From positions 1 to 9,716 of the forward strand of contig QMQW01000008.1 in the NCBI GenBank assembly GCA_003650625.1: a DNA stretch of 9,716 nucleotides, read 5' to 3'. A model generated the notes under the pieces. It was not told the origin of the DNA. It did no database searches and saw nothing but the letters and a program-made list of their open reading frames with translations. Positions 1-5,924 of the stretch are shown here, one piece after another; the first letter of the stretch is position 1; each line of letters opens with the position of its first letter. Both the position numbers and the translations under genes were made by a program. The stretch comes from Thermoproteota archaeon. Its GTDB lineage: Archaea > Thermoproteota > Methanomethylicia > Culexarchaeales > Culexmicrobiaceae.

Positions 1-1
1 A

Positions 2-73
2 GAATTGATGAAAAGAGGGGTAGAGGCTACGGTCCCAGACACCGAAGGGGAATATGCTCTCGATAAGTGCTAA
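2..73 (+). CDS. C-terminal end of a partial, unidentified gene
   Basis: A reading frame is open from the left edge of the window and ends in TAA at 71-73, giving a tail of about 23 residues (ELMKRGVEATVPDTEGEYAL followed by DKC). A T-rich stretch begins about 11 nt after the stop, as expected at the end of an archaeal gene, which is the main reason to treat this as real. The fragment is too short to show a domain or a family. An ATG at 8-10 lies in this frame, so it could also be a chance short frame. No function can be assigned. Confidence 0.35.
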   Translation, partial: ELMKRGVEATVPDTEGEYALDKC

Positions 74-83
74 ACAAAACCAA

Positions 84-100
84 CTCTTTTTCTTTAATTT
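84..100 (+). terminator. T-rich archaeal terminator
   Basis: The run CTCTTTTTCTTTAATTT follows the stop codon at 71-73 by about 11 nt. Archaeal RNA polymerase stops on T-runs without a hairpin, and no hairpin is seen here. It would separate the partial gene from the noncoding region that follows. Confidence 0.45.
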
Positions 101-179
101 CTATAGTTCTGCCCGGATTTATTAAAGAGTTATACAGATTTGTTGACAGAAGGAGGGGTTACGCAACTCATGGTTTGGG

Positions 180-214
180 GGTTATGTGTGTAGCCTCTGG
201 TTACGGGTGTAACC
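180..214 (+). promoter_or_regulatory. Tandem pair of 16-bp semi-palindromic operator-like sites
   Basis: Site A is GGTTATGTGTGTAGCC (180-195) and site B is GGTTACGGGTGTAACC (199-214), whose six outer bases on each side are perfect inverted arms. The two start 19 bp apart, about two helical turns. The same motif and the same 19-bp spacing recur before the MoxR ATPase gene at the other end of the window, and a single copy precedes the VWA gene. That repetition argues for a binding site of a dimeric DNA-binding protein. Here the pair lies about 115 bp upstream of the recombinase start, farther than in the other cases, so it may serve another promoter or be an origin-type element. Confidence 0.6.
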
Positions 215-260
215 GCTAGCCGTTGTTGAAAGGGGGTCCTTCCGCAACCATTAACCTAAG

Positions 261-297
261 TACCCCTTTCTTTGACAATCTGTTTAAATAAGGGGTA
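261..297. repeat. 8-bp inverted repeat flanking the recombinase TATA box
   Basis: TACCCCTT at 261-268 and AAGGGGTA at 290-297 are exact reverse complements with 21 bp between them; the right arm touches the TATA box at 283-290. Bound by a regulator, this would cover the promoter. Another T/AGGGGT element follows at 313-319, and AAAGGGG at 229-235 can also pair with the left arm region (CCCCTTT, 263-269). An 8-bp arm can occur by chance, so the regulatory role is an inference from position. Confidence 0.4.
283..290 (+). promoter_or_regulatory. TATA box of the recombinase operon
   Basis: TTTAAATA centred about 42 nt upstream of the GTG start at 329. With the usual archaeal spacing, transcription would begin near 310-316, giving a leader of roughly 15 nt that contains the ribosome site AGGGGTG (314-320), 8 nt before the start codon. 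Confidence 0.55.
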
Positions 298-328
298 GCA
301 CAATTTTGTTAATAGGGGTGCTTGCAGC

Positions 329-988
329 GTGAAGGCAGTCATATATGTCCGGGTCTCAACCGATGAGCAGAACCCGGAAAACCAGATTCTAGTCCTCACA
401 AACTTTGCTAAGAGTAGAGGCATCGAGGTAATAGGCACGTTTGTGGACCCGGGAATATCCGGCTACGAGACCAAGCCCGAAGAAAGAGAAGGTTGGAGAA
501 AAGCTGTAGAAGCTGCTAAGCAGCATAAAGCGGCTATCATAGTCTTTAGCCTAGATAGGATTGCAAGAAGGTATGACTATCTGGTTAAGACTCTCGATGA
601 GCTTAGAGAGAACAACATACATGTTATAGCATACCAAGAAGAGTGGCTGCAAAGCCTTGCAGCTATACCAGATGAAGCATTGCGTAAGCTAATCTTCGAT
701 ATAGTTGTAAGAGCTTTGGCTTACGGCTATCAGAAGTACGTTGAGTCATTGAGGGAGAAAATCAAGGCTGGAATGGAGCGTGCCAAGAAAGAGGGCAAGC
801 ACGTTGGGAGACCACCGGCAGTCCCAGATGAATTCCTTATTAAAATACTAAGGAAGTATCCCTACCTCTCGAAGAAGGACCTATGGAAAATGGCTCGGGC
901 AGAAGGCTACGAGATATCCTACCCGAGGTTCGTTAGACGTGTTAACGAGGTTATCAAGAAGTATGGACTAGAGGTGAACAAGAAATGA
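329..988 (+). CDS. Small serine recombinase (resolvase/invertase family)
   Basis: A 219-aa site-specific recombinase that would cut and rejoin DNA through a covalent serine intermediate. The N-terminal catalytic domain (about residues 1-105) shows the family signature YVRVSTDEQ, with Arg8 and the nucleophile Ser10, then FVDPGISGYE around 38-46 and the Arg pair in SLDRIARR (Arg77, Arg80). A long helix (about 115-155) leads to the linker GRPP (160-163) and a basic C-terminal region (about 165-215) that fits a helix-turn-helix DNA-binding domain. This domain order is that of resolvases and invertases, not of large serine integrases; 219 aa is slightly longer than classical resolvases of about 185. 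The GTG start is chosen because the signature begins right after it and AGGGGTG lies 8 nt upstream. Its TGA overlaps the next ATG (ATGA), so it heads an operon. Likely roles are dimer resolution, inversion or element mobility. Confidence 0.9.
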   Translation: MKAVIYVRVSTDEQNPENQILVLTNFAKSRGIEVIGTFVDPGISGYETKPEEREGWRKAVEAAKQHKAAIIVFSLDRIARRYDYLVKTLDELRENNIHVIAYQEEWLQSLAAIPDEALRKLIFDIVVRALAYGYQKYVESLREKIKAGMERAKKEGKHVGRPPAVPDEFLIKILRKYPYLSKKDLWKMARAEGYEISYPRFVRRVNEVIKKYGLEVNKK

Positions 989-1296
989 AGTTCGAGCTAA
1001 AAACCGTAGAGGATAGAAAGAAGGCTTTCAAAGAGCTTCGGAGTCTAGTCCTCAATGATATAGGAAACGGAAGGCTGCCAACCTTCCATATACTGCATAT
1101 CGAGAGAGATGGGACAGCGGATAACCACTACATGACACCTATTAGCCTCGAACCGGTTGATGAGAAGGGTACCAAAGCTGTTTGGGTCCAAGACTTCGAG
1201 TTCTTCCTAAAGCTGCTGCTCAAGCTAAAGAAAGTTGTTGAAGTAGAGTATGACCCTAAGAGACCGGCTATAATCTTCACTTACGAAGAGGTGTAA
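985..1296 (+). CDS. Unknown 103-aa protein of the recombinase operon
   Basis: I do not recognise this protein. It starts with an ATG overlapping the recombinase stop codon by 4 nt and so is probably translated by coupling. Predicted composition is mixed alpha/beta: a charged N-terminal helix (about 5-25), a middle part with the segment FHILHIERDG (about 34-43) that reads as a beta strand and turn, a helix rich in Leu and Lys (about 71-84, FEFFLKLLLKLKK), and a final strand (EVEYDPKRPAIIFTYEEV). There are no cysteines, no signal peptide and no membrane segment, so it should be cytosolic. Strict co-transcription suggests a link to recombinase function, for example as an accessory or regulatory partner, but nothing in the sequence proves that. 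Confidence 0.75.
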   Translation: MKFELKTVEDRKKAFKELRSLVLNDIGNGRLPTFHILHIERDGTADNHYMTPISLEPVDEKGTKAVWVQDFEFFLKLLLKLKKVVEVEYDPKRPAIIFTYEEV

Positions 1297-1298
1297 AT

Positions 1299-1487
1299 AT
1301 GGAGCAAGAATTCACCTTAACCGATATCCTCTTCATAACGTTCTTCTGGTTCATAGTGCTGGGGTACTTGCTGCTAGTAGCTGTGTATGGTATATACGAG
1401 TTCTTCTCCATAGTGCTACCCAACGCTATAACAAAACTGATTCATCGTAAAAAGAAAAACAAGGTGTTTTTACTTAAATCCTTCTAA
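1299..1487 (+). CDS. Small single-span membrane protein
   Basis: This 62-aa protein has one long hydrophobic segment (about residues 9-37, rich in Phe, Leu, Val and Tyr) after a short acidic N-terminus (MEQEF) and ends in a strongly basic stretch (HRKKKNK, about 49-55). By the positive-inside rule the C-terminus faces the cytosol. The start is supported by GAGGTG 6 nt upstream, inside the end of the preceding gene, which stops 2 nt before. It is the third gene of the recombinase operon. Its last 18 nt overlap the end of the convergent gene on the minus strand. No family is recognised. Confidence 0.6.
   Translation: MEQEFTLTDILFITFFWFIVLGYLLLVAVYGIYEFFSIVLPNAITKLIHRKKKNKVFLLKSF
1449..1460 (-). 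terminator. T-rich terminator of the 147-aa gene
   Basis: On the minus strand this reads GTTTTTCTTTTT, starting 10 nt after the stop codon of the gene at 1470-1913. It lies inside the 3' end of the convergent 62-aa gene. On the plus strand the T-run GTTTTTACTT at 1466-1475 may likewise end the recombinase operon. Confidence 0.45.
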
Positions 1488-1913
1488 CCACTCCTCGGTG
1501 CTTGCTTGGTTGCCACGCCTTATGAGCCGGAGTTCACCTTCGATATTCGTTATGGCAACCCATAGGTCCTCCTCAGCCATCTTATTGAATACTCGGGCTG
1601 CATCCTCAGCCTTATCTAAATCGAATTTCAGCTTGAGTTGAAGGGTATCGCAAGGAATCTCGATATCAACGTCCTTAGCTCCCGTAATCTCCTTAAGCCT
1701 TTTCAGAACCTCATTTTCATCGTAGCCGTCATAGGTCCTAAACTCTGAGTACCATATTCTAAACTCTCCGGGAGAAACAATCGTTATACCATCCTCTGAT
1801 ATAGTAGCTTCTACATTTTCTTTCCAGCACTCATAGACATTCCTTCTCCGTAGCTTACGGCACTTAGCCCCTACTTTTTCGAAAAGCCTAACAATCCTCC
1901 TAAGCTCAACCAA
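1470..1913 (-). CDS. Unknown 147-aa charged protein, possible relative of the 4131-5383 gene cluster
   Basis: I do not recognise this soluble protein. It opens with an amphipathic helix (RRIVRLFEKVGAKC) and then a strand ending in Cys29 (NVYECW); Cys18 and Cys29 form a spaced pair, and Cys93 lies in EIPC. Two alternating alpha/beta stretches follow, and the C-terminus is TEEWLEGFK. A similar start (helix, Gly/Lys, strand with Cys) occurs in the proteins at 4364-4717 and 4724-5383, and a similar end (IEEWLENFFK) in the one at 4131-4361, so it may be a diverged member of one family. The TTG start is chosen because no internal Met exists before about residue 110 and GGGGAT lies a few nt upstream. 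It is monocistronic and divergent from the surface protein gene. Confidence 0.7.
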   Translation of the reverse strand: MVELRRIVRLFEKVGAKCRKLRRRNVYECWKENVEATISEDGITIVSPGEFRIWYSEFRTYDGYDENEVLKRLKEITGAKDVDIEIPCDTLQLKLKFDLDKAEDAARVFNKMAEEDLWVAITNIEGELRLIRRGNQASTEEWLEGFK

Positions 1914-1925
1914 TCCTATCCCCAG

Positions 1926-1937
1926 AAAATATTATGA
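1926..1937 (+). promoter_or_regulatory. TATA element of the surface glycoprotein operon
   Basis: The A/T stretch AAAATATTATGA in the 48-bp gap between divergent genes lies about 30 nt upstream of the GTG at 1962, so the + transcript would be nearly leaderless. On the minus strand the same stretch (TCATAATATTTT) may serve the 147-aa gene, though its distance to that start is short. A loose resemblance to the 16-bp motif (AGTTATCTGGTGTTAAAC, 1953-1970) overlaps the start but needs gaps to align. Confidence 0.4.
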
Positions 1938-1961
1938 TACTGCAAAACAAATAGTTATCTG

Positions 1962-3782
1962 GTGTTAAACGTGGGTAAGCTAAAGAAGCTTGCCCTAGGC
2001 TTCCTCATAGCATTGATGCTCTCAACAATACCGGCAGCCCTTGCACAGCAAAGCGTTGTAGTACCAGAGACTTCCTCGATAATAGTCATTGATGGAGTTC
2101 TAGACATGGCAACCGAGTGGAATAGCTCAACAGTGATTACATGGTCTAATCCGCTCGATGGAGCCGAATACGATACCGTGTACTTGCTTCACAACAGCAC
2201 ACACTACTTGATTGCAGCAGTTCTATATGACCCGGACAACATAGATGATGATTTCTTCGAGGTCCGTGTGAGCTGGGATAATACAATATATAGATATGTG
2301 TTAAGCGAGGGGTCCACATCAATCGAGCTATACAATGTAACTAACGGAGAAGAGGTCCTAAGTTCTAACGCAACCGGAATAATGACATCTAGCAACCCCT
2401 CACAACACCGGTTATACGTAGAACTAGCAATTCCTAAAGAAGAGTGGAACTCCACAACAACAGCCTATTTACTGTTCATCCATAGGCATACCTTCAAGAT
2501 TGATACAACGAGTAAATACCCAGAAGCTGCTAATACAACAGACCCTTCAACATGGCTTAGGGTTGACTATAAAGTAACTTTAGGAGAATACAAGGTTGTA
2601 TTGACCTTTAAGGACCGAGATGGAAACCCAATAGACTATGTTGCTGAAAGAGGCTATTTCGAAATATCCTTCTTGAACGGCACTACCTATGCCGTTATAT
2701 CACCAACAAGCTCTTCGATAGAGGTCCTACTACCACCAGAGAACTATACCATTACCTTCTATGTCTATGGAATACCAGTATTCAGCACAACCATCGAGGT
2801 CAATGCCAACATAACAGCTACATATATACTAGAGAACCTTAAACACATAGCATTTCCATTTGGTGAAGTCATTGGTATTGTGGAGTACCCGGGCAAGATT
2901 GAGGGCTTCCATCTAGAGCCAATGAACCAGATAGGCATGCTGATTTCCAACAGCACCGAGCCTATTGCCTTAAGACTGTTCCCGAGAGCCACATGGAACT
3001 TCACCTTCGTAACCGTATTAAATGCATTGAACTTCACGTTTAACCCGTATACAAAGTCATTGTTAGCGTATACCAAGGAGAATCTCTCAGCTATCACAAT
3101 GATAGGAGCACCAGAAGGATACCCAGTATTCTACCTAGCAAACGGGACTCTCAAGGGTTACGTGTATAACCACGAAATGATGGAGCTAGGTGCATGGATA
3201 GCAACCAACGGCACATTCAAGATATACCATTCAGAGCAGCCGTTCGCAATAACCATAAACGGGACAGCGTTGAAGAGAGACATTGACTATGTAGTTGATG
3301 CATTCAACGTGACAACTGTTTATGCCGGCAGCGGAGAGCTTAGAGTATACTACAAGAATCCAACCGATGTAGAGCTGCTGCTAGAGAACTCGAAAGTAAA
3401 GATAATCGTTGCAACTCCGTATCGCTTCAATGGCAACTACGTTGTGCGGGTCTACAACGATACAGAGCTGGTTACAACCGTAACCGGCAAATTCGTATCA
3501 ACAGTGCCAATGACAGTTGTAGAAGTGCCCCTAAGCCTCGATGAGCCGGGAACCTATAGAATAGAAGTTACTGTCACAGATGAGGACTCGAAGCAAACAC
3601 TGAGTACTGAATCAACAACCTACGAGGTTAAAGAAGCTGGATTGCTGCCTAGCTGGGAGTACTACCTATTACTAATAATTATAGCACTGCTAGCAGTTGC
3701 CCTAGTCGTGGCATTTAGAGCTGCTAGGCATACAGTTGAAGAGGTTAGAGAGAAGAAGTATGTTAGGAAGAAAGGTGGATAA
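1962..3782 (+). CDS. Secreted, membrane-anchored surface glycoprotein
   Basis: A 606-aa protein built for the outside of the cell or particle. Residues 1-28 form a signal peptide (basic KLKK, hydrophobic core, cleavage expected after ALA). A beta-rich ectodomain follows, then one membrane span (about 565-585) and a basic 21-residue cytoplasmic tail (EKKYVRKKGG at the end). I count about 18 N-glycosylation sequons (for example NSS, NST, NGT, NFT). The first ectodomain part (about 38-200, with IVIDGVLDMATEW and DTVYLLHNSTHYLIAAVLYD) resembles carbohydrate-binding CBM9/DOMON-like beta sandwiches; the part before the membrane (about 470-560) looks Ig-like. These fold calls are tentative. There is no cysteine in the ectodomain. 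A second GTG at 1971 would shorten it by 3 residues. It is followed after 2 nt by a membrane protein gene. Roles could be S-layer-like, adhesion, or a virion or vesicle surface protein. Confidence 0.8.
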   Translation: MLNVGKLKKLALGFLIALMLSTIPAALAQQSVVVPETSSIIVIDGVLDMATEWNSSTVITWSNPLDGAEYDTVYLLHNSTHYLIAAVLYDPDNIDDDFFEVRVSWDNTIYRYVLSEGSTSIELYNVTNGEEVLSSNATGIMTSSNPSQHRLYVELAIPKEEWNSTTTAYLLFIHRHTFKIDTTSKYPEAANTTDPSTWLRVDYKVTLGEYKVVLTFKDRDGNPIDYVAERGYFEISFLNGTTYAVISPTSSSIEVLLPPENYTITFYVYGIPVFSTTIEVNANITATYILENLKHIAFPFGEVIGIVEYPGKIEGFHLEPMNQIGMLISNSTEPIALRLFPRATWNFTFVTVLNALNFTFNPYTKSLLAYTKENLSAITMIGAPEGYPVFYLANGTLKGYVYNHEMMELGAWIATNGTFKIYHSEQPFAITINGTALKRDIDYVVDAFNVTTVYAGSGELRVYYKNPTDVELLLENSKVKIIVATPYRFNGNYVVRVYNDTELVTTVTGKFVSTVPMTVVEVPLSLDEPGTYRIEVTVTDEDSKQTLSTESTTYEVKEAGLLPSWEYYLLLIIIALLAVALVVAFRAARHTVEEVREKKYVRKKGG

Positions 3783-3784
3783 GC

Positions 3785-4126
3785 ATGGACCCGGTAACCC
3801 TAGCAATCCTAGTATTTATCGGCATAGTAGGAATAGCGATGCTAGGCAGCCTCTTGGGGCACCTACTCGGAGCAGCAGCCATAGTTCTCGCAATAATGAA
3901 TGACCTTGTGGACCTAGGAATAGTGCTGGTAATACCCGAGCTTGGATGGATAGCAGACATAGCGGTTTTCTTCATACTGCTGCTAGTCTATAGAAATACC
4001 GGAGCACTACTATCGCTACTAGACCTAATACCCGGATACGGATTCCTACCATTTCACACACTAAGCTTGCTAGTATCTTGGAGGCTTAAGAAGAGAGAAG
4101 AGGCAGTATACGTAATTAAAAAATAA
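3785..4126 (+). CDS. Small multi-span membrane protein
   Basis: A 113-aa very hydrophobic protein with about three membrane segments: residues about 5-37 (Gly- and Ala-rich, possibly a re-entrant or double helix), about 42-68, and about 74-97, ending in a basic tail (WRLKKREE then VIKK). The segment LLDLIPGYGFLPF between the second and third spans is Gly/Pro-rich. The start is 2 nt after the stop of the surface glycoprotein and is preceded by GGTGG about 7 nt away, so the two are co-translated and probably work together in the membrane, for example as anchor and surface subunit. No family is recognised. Confidence 0.7.
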   Translation: MDPVTLAILVFIGIVGIAMLGSLLGHLLGAAAIVLAIMNDLVDLGIVLVIPELGWIADIAVFFILLLVYRNTGALLSLLDLIPGYGFLPFHTLSLLVSWRLKKREEAVYVIKK

Positions 4127-4136
4127 TTTTTTATTT
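4116..4136. terminator. Bidirectional A/T-run terminator between convergent operons
   Basis: The two operons end 4 nt apart (stops at 4124-4126 on + and 4133-4131 on -). The plus strand reads TTTTTTATTT at 4127-4136. The minus strand reads TTATTTTTTAA over 4116-4126. Each T-run follows the stop codon of the operon it would end. Confidence 0.55.
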
Positions 4137-4361
4137 GAAGAAGTTTTCAAGCCACTCCTCTATTCTTCTTCTAAGAGTTCTTCTATCCGTAGCATACATA
4201 GTTGTTTTGTATTCTCCGAAGGGCACCTCACTAAAAATGTCGTACTTATGCGGTGCTATCTTCTTGGCTCTTAGCACAACATCTCCTCTAGGGGTCCAGC
4301 ATACGAATATCGAACCTTTGGGTCCTCTACCGGTTTCAACACAATGCACAATCTTCTCCAT
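4131..4361 (-). CDS. Unknown 76-aa basic protein, last gene of a four-gene operon
   Basis: The start is placed at the ATG at 4361 (MEKIVHCVETG), not at an in-frame TTG at 4376, because GGAGGGAG sits about 7 nt upstream and the preceding gene stops at 4364. The protein has a Cys pair (Cys7, Cys21) around a Gly-rich turn (TGRGPKG), two predicted strands (SIFVCW, DVVLRAKK), then a strand and a basic C-terminal helix with RRTLRRRIEEWLENFFK. The end resembles that of the 147-aa protein at 1470-1913 (TEEWLEGFK). It is small and basic enough to bind nucleic acid, but no motif shows that. No family is recognised. Confidence 0.65.
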   Translation of the reverse strand: MEKIVHCVETGRGPKGSIFVCWTPRGDVVLRAKKIAPHKYDIFSEVPFGEYKTTMYATDRRTLRRRIEEWLENFFK

Positions 4362-4363
4362 CG

Positions 4364-4717
4364 CTACTCCCTCCAAAGCGAGACTTTTAGTTCACCTTCT
4401 TTATATGATACCCTCATTCTGTTAAAATCACCGAGGACAAATGAGGAGAAGCCCCAGTCCTCCAAGGCTTTCTCAAAGATGCTGTGTTTAGGCTCTCTAG
4501 CAGCAATATTAAAGCCTACCTTGCCTACCTCGAACTCCTCTGTAACACCATCATCTTCGGATGATAGCCTAATGGTGCCGGAGAGATTCAAAACTGAAAT
4601 CCTCTTCGCTACCGGCAGTATGCAAGAGACCACTTTATACCCAGAGGCTTCAAGTTCTGTGATTTTTCCACCAATCCTTTTGCAGAATGCTTTGACCCTC
4701 TCTAGAACTTCGCTCAT
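4364..4717 (-). CDS. Unknown 117-aa protein
   Basis: I do not recognise this soluble protein. It starts with a helix (SEVLERVKAFCKRIG) containing Cys12, followed by GKITELEASG and the strand YKVVSCIL with Cys32, the same layout as residues about 28-51 of the upstream neighbour (YFKKLCDRISGRL, then DVVSCIKE). The rest is mostly beta (ISVLNLSGTIRLSS, FEVGKVGFNIA) with a short helix, ending in a strand (RMRVSYKEGELKVSLWRE). The ATG has GGTGA 6 nt upstream, formed by the stop region of the preceding gene, which ends 6 nt away. The gene downstream starts 2 nt after its stop, so translation of all three is tightly coupled. Confidence 0.7.
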   Translation of the reverse strand: MSEVLERVKAFCKRIGGKITELEASGYKVVSCILPVAKRISVLNLSGTIRLSSEDDGVTEEFEVGKVGFNIAAREPKHSIFEKALEDWGFSSFVLGDFNRMRVSYKEGELKVSLWRE

Positions 4718-4723
4718 ATACTA

Positions 4724-5383
4724 TCACCATTCTTCTCCATATTCAGCGGGTATGATGAGCTTCTCATGTGCTTCTTCTGCTACTTCTCCCGCTAAGTCAA
4801 TTACCTTCCTAATGACTTCTCTAAGCTCTGGTGCTACATGAGCAGACCTTATCTTGCCTCTTGGTAGGCTAGCCCATGCCTCTCCAACACCAACGTACTC
4901 ATCTGTTGCTGGGTTCTGGTCCACATCTCCCTCTGCCTTAACCTCTACATCAAGTGGGAATGGCAGCCTCTCCTTCCTCTCTATTGTCTCATCCTTTACA
5001 TCTTCGACATACGTTGGCTCGGTACCATACTCGCTGTATAGCCTTGCATATACCGAGAACTCATCATCCTTCGGGTTATAGGTCACCGATGCTACCTCGC
5101 TCCATCCACCAAGCATTCTGCTCTCAAGAACTATCTCAACCGGCTTCCTAAGAGCAAACTTCCAGTCATTAACAAAGCTGTAGAACTCATCAGCATAATC
5201 ATCGAGGGTCCCAACAGCATCAGTCTCCTTGATACACGATACAACATCTTGCTTATGTACAAGCCTACCGCTTATACGGTCACAAAGCTTCTTGAAATAG
5301 CTGAGAGCAACGCTTTCATGCCTCTCAATCTGCCCAGCAAGCATCTTTAGCTTGATTCCACCTTTCCGCTTAACGAACTTCAT
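4724..5383 (-). CDS. Unknown 219-aa protein, possible double-length relative of its neighbour
   Basis: A soluble protein with a basic N-terminus (KFVKRKGGIKLK) and a helix running into FKKLCDRISGRL and QDVVSCIKE, with Cys34 and Cys50 as the only cysteines. The middle (about 75-125) is alternating strands with aromatic and acidic residues (VEIVLES, SVTYNPKDDEFSVYARLY). An acidic, likely flexible stretch follows (about 130-170: EDVKDETIERKE, EGDVDQNPATDEY). The C-terminus is helical (LREVIRKVIDLAGEVAEEAH). I cannot assign a function. The shared Cys-strand start with the next gene suggests duplication of an N-terminal module. A GAGGGTG ribosome site precedes the ATG. The upstream membrane protein gene ends 17 nt away, so they are probably co-transcribed. 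Confidence 0.7.
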   Translation of the reverse strand: MKFVKRKGGIKLKMLAGQIERHESVALSYFKKLCDRISGRLVHKQDVVSCIKETDAVGTLDDYADEFYSFVNDWKFALRKPVEIVLESRMLGGWSEVASVTYNPKDDEFSVYARLYSEYGTEPTYVEDVKDETIERKERLPFPLDVEVKAEGDVDQNPATDEYVGVGEAWASLPRGKIRSAHVAPELREVIRKVIDLAGEVAEEAHEKLIIPAEYGEEW

Positions 5384-5400
5384 AGCTTCACACCCTCAAA

Positions 5401-5850
5401 TTAATATCTATGTTTCCTCTTTACAAATCTTTTACCTTCTTTAGGGATTGCGAACGCTGCCGCAATGGGCATTGATGGAGGTGGCACCGGTGATGACTGT
5501 GGCTGTGTTGGCTTGCCGAAGGGTATTCCATAGTACTTCATTGTTAGAAGAAGCAGTACGAGCAGCAGAGCATCAACCATTAGGACTTGGTATGAGCCAA
5601 AGTAGATATTAGAAATAATGTTCAGAACTGTTAGCCCGAACGCAAGGAACCATCCCCACTTATAGCCCCTATACAATCCATAGCCAATGACAAGGTACCC
5701 GAAGCTGATAACAGTAGAGACCATCACTGCTAGCTGCATCTCCTCGGTTAGCGGAGTGGTCCACAGCGTTAAAGACAACAGCAGCCCCATCACTCCCAGA
5801 GCTATGAATGCAACTGTAACCACGAGCACCAGAAATGGCTTTTCGGGCAC
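5401..5850 (-). CDS. Four-span membrane protein with Pro-rich basic tail
   Basis: A 149-aa integral membrane protein: predicted spans at about 6-30, 38-60, 64-82 and 88-106, with GLYRGYKWGWFLAFGL between spans 2 and 3, a Trp/Gly turn common to many small archaeal four-span proteins of unknown function. After the last span comes a flexible Pro/Gln/Ser segment (KPTQPQSSPVPPPSMP, about 113-128) and a strongly basic end (KEGKRFVKRKHRY), likely cytosolic. The GTG start is supported by GGTGA 6 nt upstream. It heads a minus-strand operon with three unknown soluble proteins and has its own TATA box, so it may anchor them at the membrane. That link is inferred from gene order only. Confidence 0.7.
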   Translation of the reverse strand: MPEKPFLVLVVTVAFIALGVMGLLLSLTLWTTPLTEEMQLAVMVSTVISFGYLVIGYGLYRGYKWGWFLAFGLTVLNIISNIYFGSYQVLMVDALLLVLLLLTMKYYGIPFGKPTQPQSSPVPPPSMPIAAAFAIPKEGKRFVKRKHRY

Positions 5851-5868
5851 CTTAGGTCACCAAATAAA

Positions 5869-5884
5869 AGTTATGCATCTACCT
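5869..5884 (-). promoter_or_regulatory. Degenerate copy of the 16-bp operator-like motif
   Basis: AGTTATGCATCTACCT (read on +) agrees with the motif RGTTAYRBGTGTAACY at 13 of 16 positions. It lies directly downstream of the TATA box and upstream of the expected transcription start of the four-span membrane protein, the same relative place as the copy before the VWA gene. The position is suggestive; the match alone is not strong. Confidence 0.3.
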
Positions 5885-5892
5885 ATAATAAG
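5884..5892 (-). promoter_or_regulatory. TATA box of the four-gene membrane protein operon
   Basis: On the minus strand this reads CTTATTATA, centred about 38 nt before the GTG at 5850. Transcription would start near 5862 with a leader of about 12 nt containing the GGTGA ribosome site. Confidence 0.5.
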
Positions 5893-5910
5893 TATTCCTA
5901 GAAGAGATAC

Positions 5911-5922
5911 ATGAAAAAGAGA
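5911..5922 (-). terminator. T-rich terminator after the nuclease-like gene
   Basis: On the minus strand this reads TCTCTTTTTCAT, starting 2 nt after the stop codon at 5927-5925. It should end the VWA-nuclease transcript before the next operon's promoter. Confidence 0.45.
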
Positions 5923-5924
5923 AA

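Larger units (their letters stand above)
74..328. other. Noncoding regulatory or origin-like region
   Basis: About 250 bp without a credible gene on either strand; only very short frames exist, such as a 23-codon TTG frame from 223. The region holds a T-rich terminator, a half copy of the 16-bp motif (GGTTAC at 157-162), two full tandem copies at 180-195 and 199-214, several short G-runs (GGGG at 155-158, 177-181 and 232-236), an inverted repeat at 261-297, and the recombinase TATA box. The density of repeats is compatible with a control region for the recombinase operon or with a replication origin or recombination site. No replication gene is visible nearby to support the origin idea. Confidence 0.5.

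Noticed and set aside
256..438. 60-codon minus-strand frame overlapping the recombinase start
   Set aside because: It lies antisense to the recombinase signature and its promoter, has no ribosome site or plausible composition, and is a shadow frame.
1953..1970. AGTTATCTGGTGTTAAAC as another copy of the operator motif at the glycoprotein start
   Set aside because: It aligns only when bases are inserted and lacks the GTGTAACC core; chance in A/T-rich DNA is more likely.
2765..3097. 110-codon minus-strand frame inside the glycoprotein gene
   Set aside because: The plus-strand gene is complete and coherent through the region, and the antisense frame has no promoter or ribosome site.
3470..3485. 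GGTTACAACCGTAACC, a close match to the 16-bp motif (its reverse complement differs from site 199-214 at one base) inside the surface glycoprotein gene
   Set aside because: It encodes the Val/Thr repeat LVTTVTG, is far from any start, and has no tandem partner; codon choice for Val and Thr explains it. It is kept here because it shows that single matches can arise by chance.
4344..4841. 165-codon plus-strand frame opposite the unknown minus-strand operon
   Set aside because: Ser/Thr/Pro/Leu-rich composition is typical of antisense frames, while the minus-strand genes have ribosome sites, tight spacing and normal composition.
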